Shown: positions 1 to 12,576 of the stretch, piece after piece
Layout: every line of letters starts with the position of its first letter
How positions within the stretch are numbered: position 1 is the first letter of the stretch
NCBI GenBank assembly: GCA_963843565.1
Contig: CAWJKY010000004.1
Coordinates: 1 to 64,000 of the forward strand
DNA: 64,000 nt
From: DASZQY01 sp963843565
GTDB taxonomy: Bacteria; Pseudomonadota; Alphaproteobacteria; Rhizobiales; Kaistiaceae
Direction: 5' to 3'
The notes under the pieces: model-generated
Told to the model about the DNA's origin: nothing
Seen by the model: only the letters and a program-made list of their open reading frames with translations
The model's database searches: none
Made by a program: the position numbers and the translations under genes

Positions 1-40
<40 letters not shown>

Positions 41-96
41 CCAAACCATCCGACAGTTGCCGGCGAGGGCCTTCATATAGACCCCGGACCGGGCCG

Positions 97-123
97 TGAG
101 AAGGCCCCGAAGGGCTTTTCTTT
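97..123. terminator. Possible hairpin terminator downstream of the GT39 gene
   Basis: GCCC and GGGC pair around a four-base loop (CGAA on plus, TTCG on minus) and can be extended by A-T and G-U pairs. A T-rich stretch follows on the plus strand. The minus-strand T tract is poor, so its direction and its use by the glycosyltransferase genes are uncertain. Confidence 0.3.
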
Positions 124-175
124 GGGGGCGAATCCGCCTTTTTCGTCAGCAGCTTGCCGGCGAGCCGTGGCGGCT

Positions 176-1762
176 TCAGTGGGCCTTCGGATAGGGCATC
201 GGATAGTTGCCGCGATAGCCGTGGGCAAGGAAGACGCGAAGCGTCAGCGCCACCTCGCCGCCGAGCGGAACATCGACCGTGGTAAGCGGCGCCACGTCGG
301 TGAAATAGGGCCCGTATTCGCCGACGATATCGGCATCGGCGTGGGGGGTGACGATCACGGCATCTTCGCCCGCGAACGCCGCCGGATCGTGGACGAAGGC
401 GATATTGCGGGGATCCTGGCAGAGGCAGACGACCGGCGCGATATCGCCGATCTCGACGTCGACCTTGCCGGCCTCGGTCCAGTTGGGCACCACCACGAAC
501 AGGCGATCGTTGGGCAGGATGCCGAGCGACGTGAGCCTTTCGCGAAGACCGGACCACGTCAGAAGCTCGTCGGTGGGGTTGGTTTCGGCATAGGTGGCGC
601 CGCGCATGGACGGCGGCAGCACACGAGTGACCCAGCCAAACTGGGCCTGCGAGCCGAGGAAAACGAGCGCCACCCCGAGCACGCCGGCGGCCCCGGCGAG
701 CCAGGCGCGGACGAGCCGGTCGCCGCGCCCCAGCCGGTCGGCGACCGCCCGGCCGAGCAGCGGAAACAGGAACACGTAGCCGGTCGACTGCCAGTGGAAG
801 TGGTTGCCGAAATCCGCCCACAGCGCCGCCACCGTGAACGCGACCACGGGGACGATCGCCAGACAGCACAGGAACCACGCCTTCGGATCGCGCCAGCCGA
901 CGGCAAGGCTGCGGCCGAACGCCCACAGCAGCGGTGGCCAGATGAGGACGCCGACCAGCGCCCACTGGCCGAGCAGGCTTTTCACCAGCCAGTCGACATG
1001 GACGCCGCTGCCTTCCGCCCGGGCGCCCTGAAAGACGAACGAGGCCCAGTCATGCTGGGCGTTCCACACGATCACCGGCGCGACGATGACGGCCGCGATG
1101 ACCGCCGCCAGCAGCAGGCCCGGCTTGAAGAACCAGGCGCGATAACCGGGCGTGGTCGCCACGAAGATGACCAGCCCAAGAAGCGTCAACGCCGCGTGAT
1201 ATTTGGAGAGCAGCGCCAGGCCAAACAGCACACCCGCCAGCGCCCACCACAGAAGCGGCCGCGACGGCTTGCCGAAGGCGAGCTCGACCACGGGAATGGC
1301 GGCCGCCAGCAGGAACAGGAAGAGTGGCGCGTCGGGCTGGATCCAGCTCCCGATCGACAGCGTAAAGACCCAGGAGAGATTGAGGAGAACCGCCGCCCAC
1401 GCCCCGGCCCACGCGCCAAACAGGCGCGCGCCGAACCGGTACATGAGCCACGTCGTGCCGCCGAACATCAGCACGAACGGCAGGCGGATGAGCAGCGCGT
1501 TGCCGGCATCGACCACGCGCATCAGCGCCCACGTCAGCCACAGGAAGAGCGGCGGCTGATCGAAATAGCTGAGCGCCAGATGGCGAGCCGAGGCGACGTA
1601 GTAGGATTCGCCGATGCCATAGCCGACCGAGGCATCGAAGGCGAGACGAACGAGCGCCCCGACGACGATCGTCCACGCTACCAGCCCGCCCGGCCCGAGG
1701 CGCGCCACCAACGACGATCGCGCGACGCGCGGCACGCTCGGACTCGACTCGTCTGCAGCCAT
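176..1762 (-). CDS. ArnT-like/GT39 family membrane glycosyltransferase
   Basis: A 528-residue polytopic membrane protein of the GT39/ArnT (GT-C) superfamily, which transfers sugars from polyprenyl-phosphate donors to lipids or proteins on the outer face of the inner membrane. The first transmembrane segment lies near residues 23-40. It is followed by an acidic loop (GIGESYY) and a YFDQPPLFLW motif, typical of the family's first periplasmic loop, and then many hydrophobic segments. I chose the ATG at 1762, eight bases after the stop of the upstream glycosyltransferase; the open frame extends further upstream but only overlaps that gene. The pairing with a GT2-GtrA protein suggests a donor-making plus sugar-transferring module that decorates an envelope glycolipid. 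The exact substrate cannot be read from the sequence. Confidence 0.85.
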   Translation of the reverse strand: MAADESSPSVPRVARSSLVARLGPGGLVAWTIVVGALVRLAFDASVGYGIGESYYVASARHLALSYFDQPPLFLWLTWALMRVVDAGNALLIRLPFVLMFGGTTWLMYRFGARLFGAWAGAWAAVLLNLSWVFTLSIGSWIQPDAPLFLFLLAAAIPVVELAFGKPSRPLLWWALAGVLFGLALLSKYHAALTLLGLVIFVATTPGYRAWFFKPGLLLAAVIAAVIVAPVIVWNAQHDWASFVFQGARAEGSGVHVDWLVKSLLGQWALVGVLIWPPLLWAFGRSLAVGWRDPKAWFLCCLAIVPVVAFTVAALWADFGNHFHWQSTGYVFLFPLLGRAVADRLGRGDRLVRAWLAGAAGVLGVALVFLGSQAQFGWVTRVLPPSMRGATYAETNPTDELLTWSGLRERLTSLGILPNDRLFVVVPNWTEAGKVDVEIGDIAPVVCLCQDPRNIAFVHDPAAFAGEDAVIVTPHADADIVGEYGPYFTDVAPLTTVDVPLGGEVALTLRVFLAHGYRGNYPMPYPKAH

Positions 1763-1770
1763 GAAGATGC

Positions 1771-2886
1771 CTAGTGCGCTCGGGCGTTGCGGCGCCAGGT
1801 GAAGAAGCTCGACATGGTGAAGTTCCACACCACGCCGATCAGCGCGCCGGTCACGCCGGCCAGCCACCAGCCGTTGCCGCGCTGATAGAGCCCCTGCGCC
1901 ACGCCGACGTTGGCGACAACCCCGACCGCGCCGATCAGATAGAAGGAGACGAGGCCAGTGAAGAAGGCGCGACCGCGCAGCCGCTGGTCGCGGTAGGTGA
2001 TGAAGTTGTTGACGATGAAATTCCACGTCATGGCGACGACCGCCGCCACCGCCGCCGCATCGATGAACACGACGCCGAGCACCGTCGACAGCCACAGCAC
2101 CGCCAGATTGACGACGACGCCGGTCGCCCCGACCGCCGCGAACAGCACGAAACGCACCGGCACGAAGCGGCCGATGAGCTTGTCGAGGACGAGAATCCCG
2201 AACTCCCACGCCGCCATGGTGTCGAGCTTGCTCTCGCCGTGCTGGCGCACGTGGAACTCTGTCGGCTCCTCCGCGAAGCGCAGCGGCCGCGGCGCCGAGG
2301 CGAAAATGTCGAGCAGGATCTTGAAGCCCTGCTGGGTGAGGTTGCGCACCGTCTCGTCGAAAGCGGCGCGCGACATGAGGAAGAAGCCACTCATCGGGTC
2401 GGTCAGTTCGGCCTTCAGCACCAGGCGCGCGACGCGCCCGGCAACACGGCTGATACGCCGGCGGGCGCCGGAAGCGAGGCCGTGCGTACGCTCGCCGTCG
2501 AGGTAGCGGCTGCCGACCACGATATCGAGGTTGCGGGCCTTGAGGGTGGCGAGCATGCGCGGCAGCGCTTTGTCGTCGTGCTGGAGATCGCCATCCATGA
2601 CCGCGAAATATGGCGCCGACGACGACAGCACCCCTTCCACGCACGCCGTCGACAGGCCGCGGCGGCCGATGCGACGGATGACGCGGACGCGGCGGTCCCC
2701 CCGCGCGATGCGGCGGGCGACGCTGGCGGTATCGTCGGGGGAATCGTCGTCGACGAAAACGACTTCCCAGGCGATGCCGGCGAGCGCCGCGTCGAGGTGC
2801 TCGACAACCAGCGCAACGTTGGCTGCTTCGTTGAAGGTCGGCACGACGACGGTCAGCTCGATCGCTTCGGGTTCGCCGCAGTTCAA
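1771..2886 (-). CDS. GT2 polyprenyl-phosphate glycosyltransferase with C-terminal GtrA domain
   Basis: A 371-residue fusion. Residues about 10-230 form a GT2 domain like dolichol-phosphate mannosyltransferase, with the nucleotide-sugar binding FVDDDSPDDT (about 44-53) and the metal-binding MDGDLQHDD (about 97-105). Residues about 240-370 form a GtrA-like four-helix membrane domain. Such proteins make undecaprenyl- or polyprenyl-phosphate-linked sugars and help flip them to the periplasm. The next gene, eight bases downstream, is a GT39 enzyme that would use this lipid-linked sugar as donor, so the two probably form one operon. The sugar and the final acceptor are unknown. Confidence 0.9.
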   Translation of the reverse strand: MNCGEPEAIELTVVVPTFNEAANVALVVEHLDAALAGIAWEVVFVDDDSPDDTASVARRIARGDRRVRVIRRIGRRGLSTACVEGVLSSSAPYFAVMDGDLQHDDKALPRMLATLKARNLDIVVGSRYLDGERTHGLASGARRRISRVAGRVARLVLKAELTDPMSGFFLMSRAAFDETVRNLTQQGFKILLDIFASAPRPLRFAEEPTEFHVRQHGESKLDTMAAWEFGILVLDKLIGRFVPVRFVLFAAVGATGVVVNLAVLWLSTVLGVVFIDAAAVAAVVAMTWNFIVNNFITYRDQRLRGRAFFTGLVSFYLIGAVGVVANVGVAQGLYQRGNGWWLAGVTGALIGVVWNFTMSSFFTWRRNARAH

Positions 2887-3063
2887 GTTGCCGATTCTCC
2901 CGAGACGGCGCTTTGCCGAGGGTGGGCGCTCCTCTTAGCAGAAGCCCGCCGGCCGCCCAAACCCTCGCGTGGTGCGTATTTCGCCGCGCCCCGCCTTTGG
3001 CTAGACTGGCCCCGTCGAACCCGACGCCGCCCGCCCTTCGTTCCCGACAACACGAGGTATTCC

Positions 3064-3906
3064 GTGGCCGATCACGCCCCCGAGATCGCCGTTTCGAGCT
3101 GGAGCCTGCACCGCGCCATCGGCCTCAGCTGGTGGGATTCGCCCGCCGCGCCGGCGACCGAGAAGGAGGCCTGGGGCAAGGGGTCGGTGGGCATCCTCGA
3201 TCTGCCGGCGGCGGTCGCGCGCCACGGCATCCACCGCCTGCAGATTTGCCATTTTCACGTGGCGCGCCGCGACAAGGTCTGGCGCGGCGAGCTCCGCGCC
3301 GCGCTTGCCGACGCCGGCGTGACGTTGAACACACTGCTCATCGACGACGGCGACATCACCGACCCGGCCGAGCACGCCCGCGACGTCGCCTGGGTCGGAA
3401 CGTGGATCGACACGGCCGCCGAACTCGGCGCCCGCGCCGCCCGGGTGGTCGCCGGCAAGCAGCAGCCGTCGCCGGAGGCGCTCGACCTGTCGGTCGCAGG
3501 GCTCAAGGTCCTCGCCCGCCGCGGCGCCGACCAGGGCGTGCGGGTCATCACCGAGAACTGGTTCGATCTGCTTTCCGGCCCCGCCGAGGTCGCCCACGTG
3601 CTGGACGGGGTGGGCGACGAGCTTGGCCTGCTTGCCGATTTCGGCAACTGGAAGGGTCCCGGCAAGTACGACGCGCTTCGCCAGATCATGCCGCGCGCCG
3701 AGGATACCCACGCCAAGTGTCACTTCCCGACGGCAAGCGACATGGACGCCGACGACTTCGGCCGCTGTGTCGATACCGCCATCGCCGCCGGCTACGCCGG
3801 GCCCTACACGCTGATCTACGATGGCCCCAACGACGACGAATGGTGGGGGATCGCGCGCGAGCAGAGCTTCGTGCGCGACCGCTACGCCGCGCGCCAGCCC
3901 GCCTGA
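3064..3906 (+). CDS. Sugar phosphate isomerase/epimerase-like TIM-barrel protein
   Basis: A 280-residue protein with the xylose-isomerase-like TIM-barrel fold of sugar phosphate isomerases/epimerases. It starts with a beta strand (EIAVSSWSLH) and carries metal-ligand-like positions in late strands (ITENW, LADFGNW, DTHAKCHF, LIYDGP). The start is a GTG at 3064, preceded by GAGG six bases upstream; no ATG is placed better. It stands alone on the plus strand between minus-strand genes and ends 13 bases before the converging dehydrogenase gene. Relatives include inositol and hydroxypyruvate pathway enzymes. No sugar-catabolism genes are adjacent, so I do not propose a substrate. Confidence 0.75.
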   Translation: MADHAPEIAVSSWSLHRAIGLSWWDSPAAPATEKEAWGKGSVGILDLPAAVARHGIHRLQICHFHVARRDKVWRGELRAALADAGVTLNTLLIDDGDITDPAEHARDVAWVGTWIDTAAELGARAARVVAGKQQPSPEALDLSVAGLKVLARRGADQGVRVITENWFDLLSGPAEVAHVLDGVGDELGLLADFGNWKGPGKYDALRQIMPRAEDTHAKCHFPTASDMDADDFGRCVDTAIAAGYAGPYTLIYDGPNDDEWWGIAREQSFVRDRYAARQPA

Positions 3907-3919
3907 GGCGCGCGCCGCC

Positions 3920-4795
3920 TCAGCCGCCCTGGGACTTGAACCACTCCGCGACCGCGGCCGTATCGAAGTCGCCGAGACCATGCGCCTCCGCATGGCGGTA
4001 AACCTCCGCGACCACCGGGAACAGGTGAAGCGGCGCGCCCACGGACCTGGCGAGTTCGGTGGCGTAGCGCGTGTCCTTGGCCATCAGCTTCAGGGAGAAG
4101 TCCGGGTCATCGTAGCGGCTCGAGGTGACGCGCTCGAGCCGGGCAAGCACCATGCCGCTGGCGGTCGGACCGACACCGATCATTTCGGCGGCGAGCGCCA
4201 TGTCGATGCCGGCCTTGCGCGCCAGCGCCAGGCCTTCCGACAGGATCGCCAGGTGGGCGGCGCCCATGACGTTGTTGATGAGCTTCCAGGTGGCGCCGGT
4301 CCCGGTGCCGCCGACGTGGTTGATGCGTGCGCTGATCGCCTCGAGCGCCGGACGGGCCTTGTCGACGACCGCCGCTTCGCCGCCGACAAACAGGATCAGC
4401 TTGCCTTCCGCCGCCTGCGGCTTGCTGCCGCCGACCGGCCCGTCGAGGAAGCCGGCCCCCTTGGCAGCCACCGCGGCGGCGAGCGCGCGGATCCATTCCG
4501 GCGTCAGTGTGCTCGATTCCATGGCGATGGCGCCCGCCTTCAGCCCGGCAAGCGCCCCCGTCTCCCCTTCCCACACGGCGCGGGAGGCCGCGTCGTCGGC
4601 GACCATCGCCACCACCAGATCGGCCCCCGAAGCCGCCTCGCGCGGGCTCGCCGCCACGTGGGCGCCTTGCGCCACCAATGGCGCGGTGCGGCCGGCGGTG
4701 CGGTTCCACACGGTGACGCGGAAGCCCTTCTTCAGCCAGTTCGCCGCCATGCCGCTCCCCATGACGCCAAGGCCGAGCACTGCGATGTTCTGCAT
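3920..4795 (-). CDS. NAD(P)-dependent beta-hydroxyacid dehydrogenase (3-hydroxyisobutyrate dehydrogenase family)
   Basis: A 291-residue protein of the usual family length. The Rossmann motif GLGVMGSGMAANW occupies residues 8-20, the substrate-binding motif DGPVGGSKPQA lies at about 118-128, and the conserved catalytic lysine is K171 in WKLINN. The family oxidises 3-hydroxyisobutyrate, tartronate semialdehyde, succinic semialdehyde or glyoxylate. I chose the ATG at 4795 because the glycine-rich strand must begin within a few residues of the N terminus; the longer open frame upstream is Pro/Arg-rich and not conserved in appearance. No valine-catabolism genes are nearby, so the precise substrate is open. 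A glyoxylate/succinic semialdehyde reductase is an equally good reading. Confidence 0.85.
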   Translation of the reverse strand: MQNIAVLGLGVMGSGMAANWLKKGFRVTVWNRTAGRTAPLVAQGAHVAASPREAASGADLVVAMVADDAASRAVWEGETGALAGLKAGAIAMESSTLTPEWIRALAAAVAAKGAGFLDGPVGGSKPQAAEGKLILFVGGEAAVVDKARPALEAISARINHVGGTGTGATWKLINNVMGAAHLAILSEGLALARKAGIDMALAAEMIGVGPTASGMVLARLERVTSSRYDDPDFSLKLMAKDTRYATELARSVGAPLHLFPVVAEVYRHAEAHGLGDFDTAAVAEWFKSQGG

Positions 4796-4886
4796 GAGGG
4801 TGATCTCCGGATGGAAAAAGCGGGCGCCCCGCGCGGACGACCTGAAGAAGGGAAGTAGCAGAGGCCGGACGGCGCCGGAACCCTTC

Positions 4887-6152
4887 TCAGGCGGCCGGCG
4901 CGGCTGAGTGCGCGGCCGAGGCGGCGGGGGCGGCCGGCTTGTTGTAGTCGAAGTAGGCATCCCAGCGCTGATCGAGGCGGCGGAGCGCCTCGCCGAGCGG
5001 CGGCACCGAAAGGCGGTCGCCGGAGCGCGTCAAGAGGCCGTAGCGCTCGAGCTTGGCAAGGCCGTCGTCGACCTCGAAATCGACGTCGACCGTGAAGCGC
5101 TGCTTCAGCCAGTTCTCCACACGGCCGTCGAGCACGTCCTCGCTGGACGGTTCGGCGGCGAGGAAATGATAGGCAAGCACCGCTTCCTTGAACTCCTGCT
5201 CCTCCGCGGCGCCGACCAGCGCATCGAAGACGCCGGCGTTGTTGTTGACGTTGCGGAAATAGAGGCTGTCCTTGATCGAGACGAGGTAGCGCAGCGCCTT
5301 GCGCTGATACTTCAGCCACTGATGGGTAGCGAAGCTGCCGAGGGCGACGAAGCCGGAGAGCACCGCCAGCGCCTGCTTCATGTGGTCCTGTTCGATGGTG
5401 CCGGTGTAGCCCATCTGGACGCCGGCGAGCAGGAAAAGGACGGCGAGCGTCGGCGCGAGCTTGAGGATCAGCGGGATGCCGCCGAGCAGCGCCGGCAAAC
5501 CGAGGGTCCAGCGGTCGCGCATGTTCATGATGATGCGCACGTCGGGGAGCAGCGTGTTGAGATCGGCGCTGGCGATATCGTGGAAGTGCTTGATCAGCAC
5601 CGCACCGCCCGGCGAGGCACGGCGGCGATGGAAGCGGCCGGGCCGCGCGGCGGCCTCGGGCCGGAAGGCGGCGACCAGCAGCACGTCGTCGTAGACCTCG
5701 ACCTCGATCGCATGGCGGCGGACGCCGAACAGCGACGTCACCTCCTCGCGCTCCACATGGCGGCCGCGCTTGAACATGCGCACCTCGCTGAACTCATCCA
5801 TGTGGGCGCGCACGTCGACCGGCACCAGGCCGCGCTCGCGCTGGGCGCGATCGATCTCCTCGGCCGGCACCTCGACGAAATTGGCGCGCGCCAGGATCCG
5901 CCCGAGCGCGGCAACGAACGCCGCATAGTCCGCCGCGCCGGGCTTGCGCCCGCCGGCAAGCCGCGGATTGAAGTGGAAATAGGCGTGCTTCAGCGCCTCG
6001 AGCTCGTCGAAGTATTCGTAGTGGATGGTGAGCGCCAGAAGCCGGCAGAACTGGCCGAAGAGATCGCCATTGGCAGCGCTTTCCGGCGCCTCGCCGGCGG
6101 CGAGCGCGGCGACCAGATCGGCCTTACGAACCGGGATGAACTGGCTGCGCAT
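4887..6152 (-). CDS. DUF3754 (TMEM143-like) membrane protein
   Basis: A 421-residue protein resembling the DUF3754 family, which includes the eukaryotic mitochondrial protein TMEM143. Residues about 1-210 are soluble, with the VRADLV-like start (VRKADLVAAL) and a LKxFxDI-like segment (LIKHFHDIASADLN). Two hydrophobic helices follow at about 218-245 and 265-285. A conserved stretch with KDSLYFRNVNNNAGV comes next, then a C-terminal region with acidic helices and an Ala/Pro-rich tail (PAAPAASAAHSAAPAA). The molecular function of the family is not established. It may be transcribed with the downstream dehydrogenase gene, 91 bases away. The ATG at 6152 is the first start in the frame. Confidence 0.8.
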   Translation of the reverse strand: MRSQFIPVRKADLVAALAAGEAPESAANGDLFGQFCRLLALTIHYEYFDELEALKHAYFHFNPRLAGGRKPGAADYAAFVAALGRILARANFVEVPAEEIDRAQRERGLVPVDVRAHMDEFSEVRMFKRGRHVEREEVTSLFGVRRHAIEVEVYDDVLLVAAFRPEAAARPGRFHRRRASPGGAVLIKHFHDIASADLNTLLPDVRIIMNMRDRWTLGLPALLGGIPLILKLAPTLAVLFLLAGVQMGYTGTIEQDHMKQALAVLSGFVALGSFATHQWLKYQRKALRYLVSIKDSLYFRNVNNNAGVFDALVGAAEEQEFKEAVLAYHFLAAEPSSEDVLDGRVENWLKQRFTVDVDFEVDDGLAKLERYGLLTRSGDRLSVPPLGEALRRLDQRWDAYFDYNKPAAPAASAAHSAAPAA

Positions 6153-6245
6153 ACCGCTTGCGACGCCCCGACCGCTGACGCTGACGGGGGGATGATAGCG
6201 GCGCCTGTGGCGCGCGGGAACCCGGCAACCGGCGCCCGGCCCGCC

Positions 6246-6611
6246 TCAGATCCACACGTCGTTTTGAGCCGTGCGGTCGCCGCCCTGGTCGCCGGTGTTG
6301 GTCGTGCCGCGCGGTTCGATCAGCATGATCTTCACTTCCCTCTCGGCGAACGGCTTGTGCAGGACGCCCTTCGGCACAACGAAGAGATCGCCGACCTTGA
6401 GGTTCACCGCCCCGTCCTCGAAGTCGATCCGCAGTTCGCCCTCGACGATGAAGAACGTCTCGTCGGTGTCGGCGTGGCTGTGCCAGACGAAATCCCCCGC
6501 CAGGCGCGCGATCTTGAACTGGTAGTCGTTCATCTCGGCGACGACCTTGGGGCTCCACCGCTCGGTGAACAGGGAGAACTTCTGCTTGAGGTCGATCGGC
6601 TGACGGGTCAT
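6246..6611 (-). CDS. Small single-domain cupin protein
   Basis: A 121-residue cupin. The metal-binding set is complete: H44, H46 and E51 in the WHSHADTDE motif, and H85 in the second motif (GVLHKPFA), so metal binding is expected. The reaction is unknown. Such small cupins are often annotated as mannose-6-phosphate isomerase-like or as sugar- or thiol-binding. The ATG at 6611 is preceded by AGAGGAG at good spacing, which decides the start. The frame stays open far upstream into the 5S rRNA gene, but that part is not coding. It sits directly downstream of the rrn terminator, so it needs its own promoter; I do not see a clear one. Confidence 0.8.
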   Translation of the reverse strand: MTRQPIDLKQKFSLFTERWSPKVVAEMNDYQFKIARLAGDFVWHSHADTDETFFIVEGELRIDFEDGAVNLKVGDLFVVPKGVLHKPFAEREVKIMLIEPRGTTNTGDQGGDRTAQNDVWI

Positions 6612-6641
6612 CGCGCGTGCTCCTCTGGCTTCGTGGCGCCA

Positions 6642-6678
6642 CAAACGAAAACGCCGCCCCGAAGGGCGGCGGTTTTCG
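6642..6678 (-). terminator. Rho-independent terminator of the rRNA operon
   Basis: On the minus strand GCCGCCC-TTCG-GGGCGGC forms a perfect seven-pair stem with an extra-stable UUCG loop. It extends by a further G-C pair, one bulged base and six more pairs through the AAAA/TTTT arms, and a T-rich stretch follows. It lies about 50 bases beyond the 5S 3' end. The structure is nearly symmetric and could also stop plus-strand transcription. Confidence 0.85.
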
Positions 6679-6729
6679 TGTGTCCGAGTGAAAGAGAAGG
6701 TTCTCGAAGAAAGCTCTGCGCTTGGCAGG

Positions 6730-6845
6730 CCTGGCAGCGACCTACTTTCCCGCGTCTTGAGACGGAGTATCATCGGCGCAGAGGAGTTTAACGGCCGAGT
6801 TCGGAATGGGATCGGGTTCAGGCCCCTCGCAATTGCCACCAAGCC
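6730..6845 (-). rRNA. rrf: 5S ribosomal RNA
   Basis: The minus strand carries the 5S core CCCGATCCCATTCCGAACTCGG, the segment GCCGTTAAAC, and the 3' arm GGGAAAGTAGGTCGCTGCCAGG. The terminal helix pairs GGCTTGG near 6845 with CCAGGCC near 6730, including a G-U pair. The ends are set by that helix and are accurate to a few bases. It is the last gene of the rrn operon and is followed by a strong terminator instead of an initiator tRNA. Confidence 0.93.
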
Positions 6846-6917
6846 AGCGAAGCGCAGCGTTTTGAGATAACTGGTCGATCCGTGTCGATCCGTCCGGATG
6901 GACGGGCATTGATAATG

Positions 6918-9684
<2,767 letters not shown>

Positions 9685-9967
9685 GTCGATGCCCGCCCGC
9701 TTCGAGAAGCGGAACGAAGTATCGACATTAGAAAGACCAGTTATCTTTCTTCGAGGTCATGTCCGATTGCGAGCGGTTAAGTTCGCAAATCAGGGTGGAC
9801 ACGTCATCTCGGCCTCGCGGCCGAACGGGACGTTCGGACAAACCTTCTCTTCACGATGTCAGACAGCCGCCGGCCGTCAGCGCGACGGCGGCGAAATTTG
9901 TTCTTCTGAACGGACGCACAGGATAACGGCAGGAACCGCACGGCCTCACCGCCAACAGATTATGGGG
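9685..9967 (-). other. 23S-tRNA-Ala internal transcribed spacer
   Basis: About 280 bases lie between the tRNA-Ala 3' end and 23S. The part next to 23S has inverted segments consistent with the 23S processing stem (GAGAGTGATC on one side, GATCACTCTC on the other). I see no additional gene here; open frames crossing it are chance. Confidence 0.7.
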
Positions 9968-10043
9968 TGGTGGAGCCAGACGGGATCGAACCGACGACCT
10001 CCTGCTTGCAAAGCAGGCGCTCTCCCAACTGAGCTATGGCCCC
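9968..10043 (-). tRNA. tRNA-Ala (TGC)
   Basis: The 76-base gene reads GGGGCCATAGCTCAGTTGGG at its 5' end and has anticodon loop TTTGCAA (anticodon TGC), T-arm GGTTCGATCC and an encoded 3' CCA. It is the second of the two tRNAs in the 16S-23S spacer. Confidence 0.98.
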
Positions 10044-10069
10044 GCCGGACGACGCTGGTCGTCAGACGT

Positions 10070-11877
<1,808 letters not shown>

Positions 11878-12093
11878 ACTGAGAACTTGTTCTCGGCCGA
11901 TCACTACGTTGGTCTCTTGACGAGTTCCCAAGCGATTCCATCCGCCCTCCCTTGCGGTCGGACGAACGGTTTGGCTTGAAAAAAACGTAGGTACCGCCGA
12001 AGTCTCTTTTTGGCCTGACGCCTCGGGATTGCTCCCGCTGCGACAAGCCCGCAAGGACTCCGCCGCCTACGTTTCTCTTTCTTCCTATTCACT

Positions 12094-12106
12094 TGTCAAA
12101 GAGCGC
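12094..12106 (-). promoter_or_regulatory. rrn boxA-like antitermination element
   Basis: GCGCTCTTTGACA in the 16S leader resembles the boxA consensus (TGCTCTTTA) bound by the NusB-NusE complex. It lies about 220 bases upstream of 16S and 170 bases downstream of the promoter, as expected for rRNA antitermination. Confidence 0.65.
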
Positions 12107-12272
12107 GGCGAACGCCGGAAAATCCGGGACACCCACCGTTTGGCCACCCAACCTTCGCTGGCCGGCCACGCAGACGAGACATTCGCCGGAGCGAATTCCG
12201 TCACGATCTGCATCGAGAGAACCGAAGGAAAACCGGCGCCGCCAGCAGGCAGCACCGCCCTCGTGTGGGCGC

Positions 12273-12302
12273 TATATAGGCGGCGGCCCGGAGGAGTGTC
12301 AA
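12273..12302 (-). promoter_or_regulatory. rRNA operon promoter
   Basis: On the minus strand a perfect -35 box TTGACA (12297-12302) is separated by 18 bases from TATATA (12273-12278), or by 17 from CTATAT. A GC-rich stretch follows. It would start a 16S leader of about 390 bases. This is the strongest sigma-70-type promoter I see in the window. Confidence 0.8.
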
Positions 12303-12576
12303 CACCCCGTTACACAAAAAACGCCCGGATTCATGCGGCGTTGGGGACAGCGGGACCGGCCGCCCAGGCCATATTGACGCCTCAAACACACCGGACTTGT
12401 GTAGCGCGCGCGCCGAGCGGCCGGACGAGCCAAGCCGGCGGGTGCGCAAGTGCTTGCATTGACTTGGATTCCGGCTGCGGGCAAGCTCCCGCCGGCTGAT
12501 TTGGGCGTGAGTCTCGGGTGGGTTCCAGCGATTCGCTGCCGGGTCCCCCACGAGGAATGGGAGAGCGGGACGAATC
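12303..12576. other. Intergenic region between rrn promoter and M23 peptidase gene
   Basis: This divergent spacer holds an ACACA-N7-TGTGT palindrome near 12386-12402. It also holds a weak plus-strand promoter candidate, TTGACG at 12374-12379 with a poor -10 (TGTGTA) 18 bases on, for the peptidase gene. No coding sequence is evident. Confidence 0.4.
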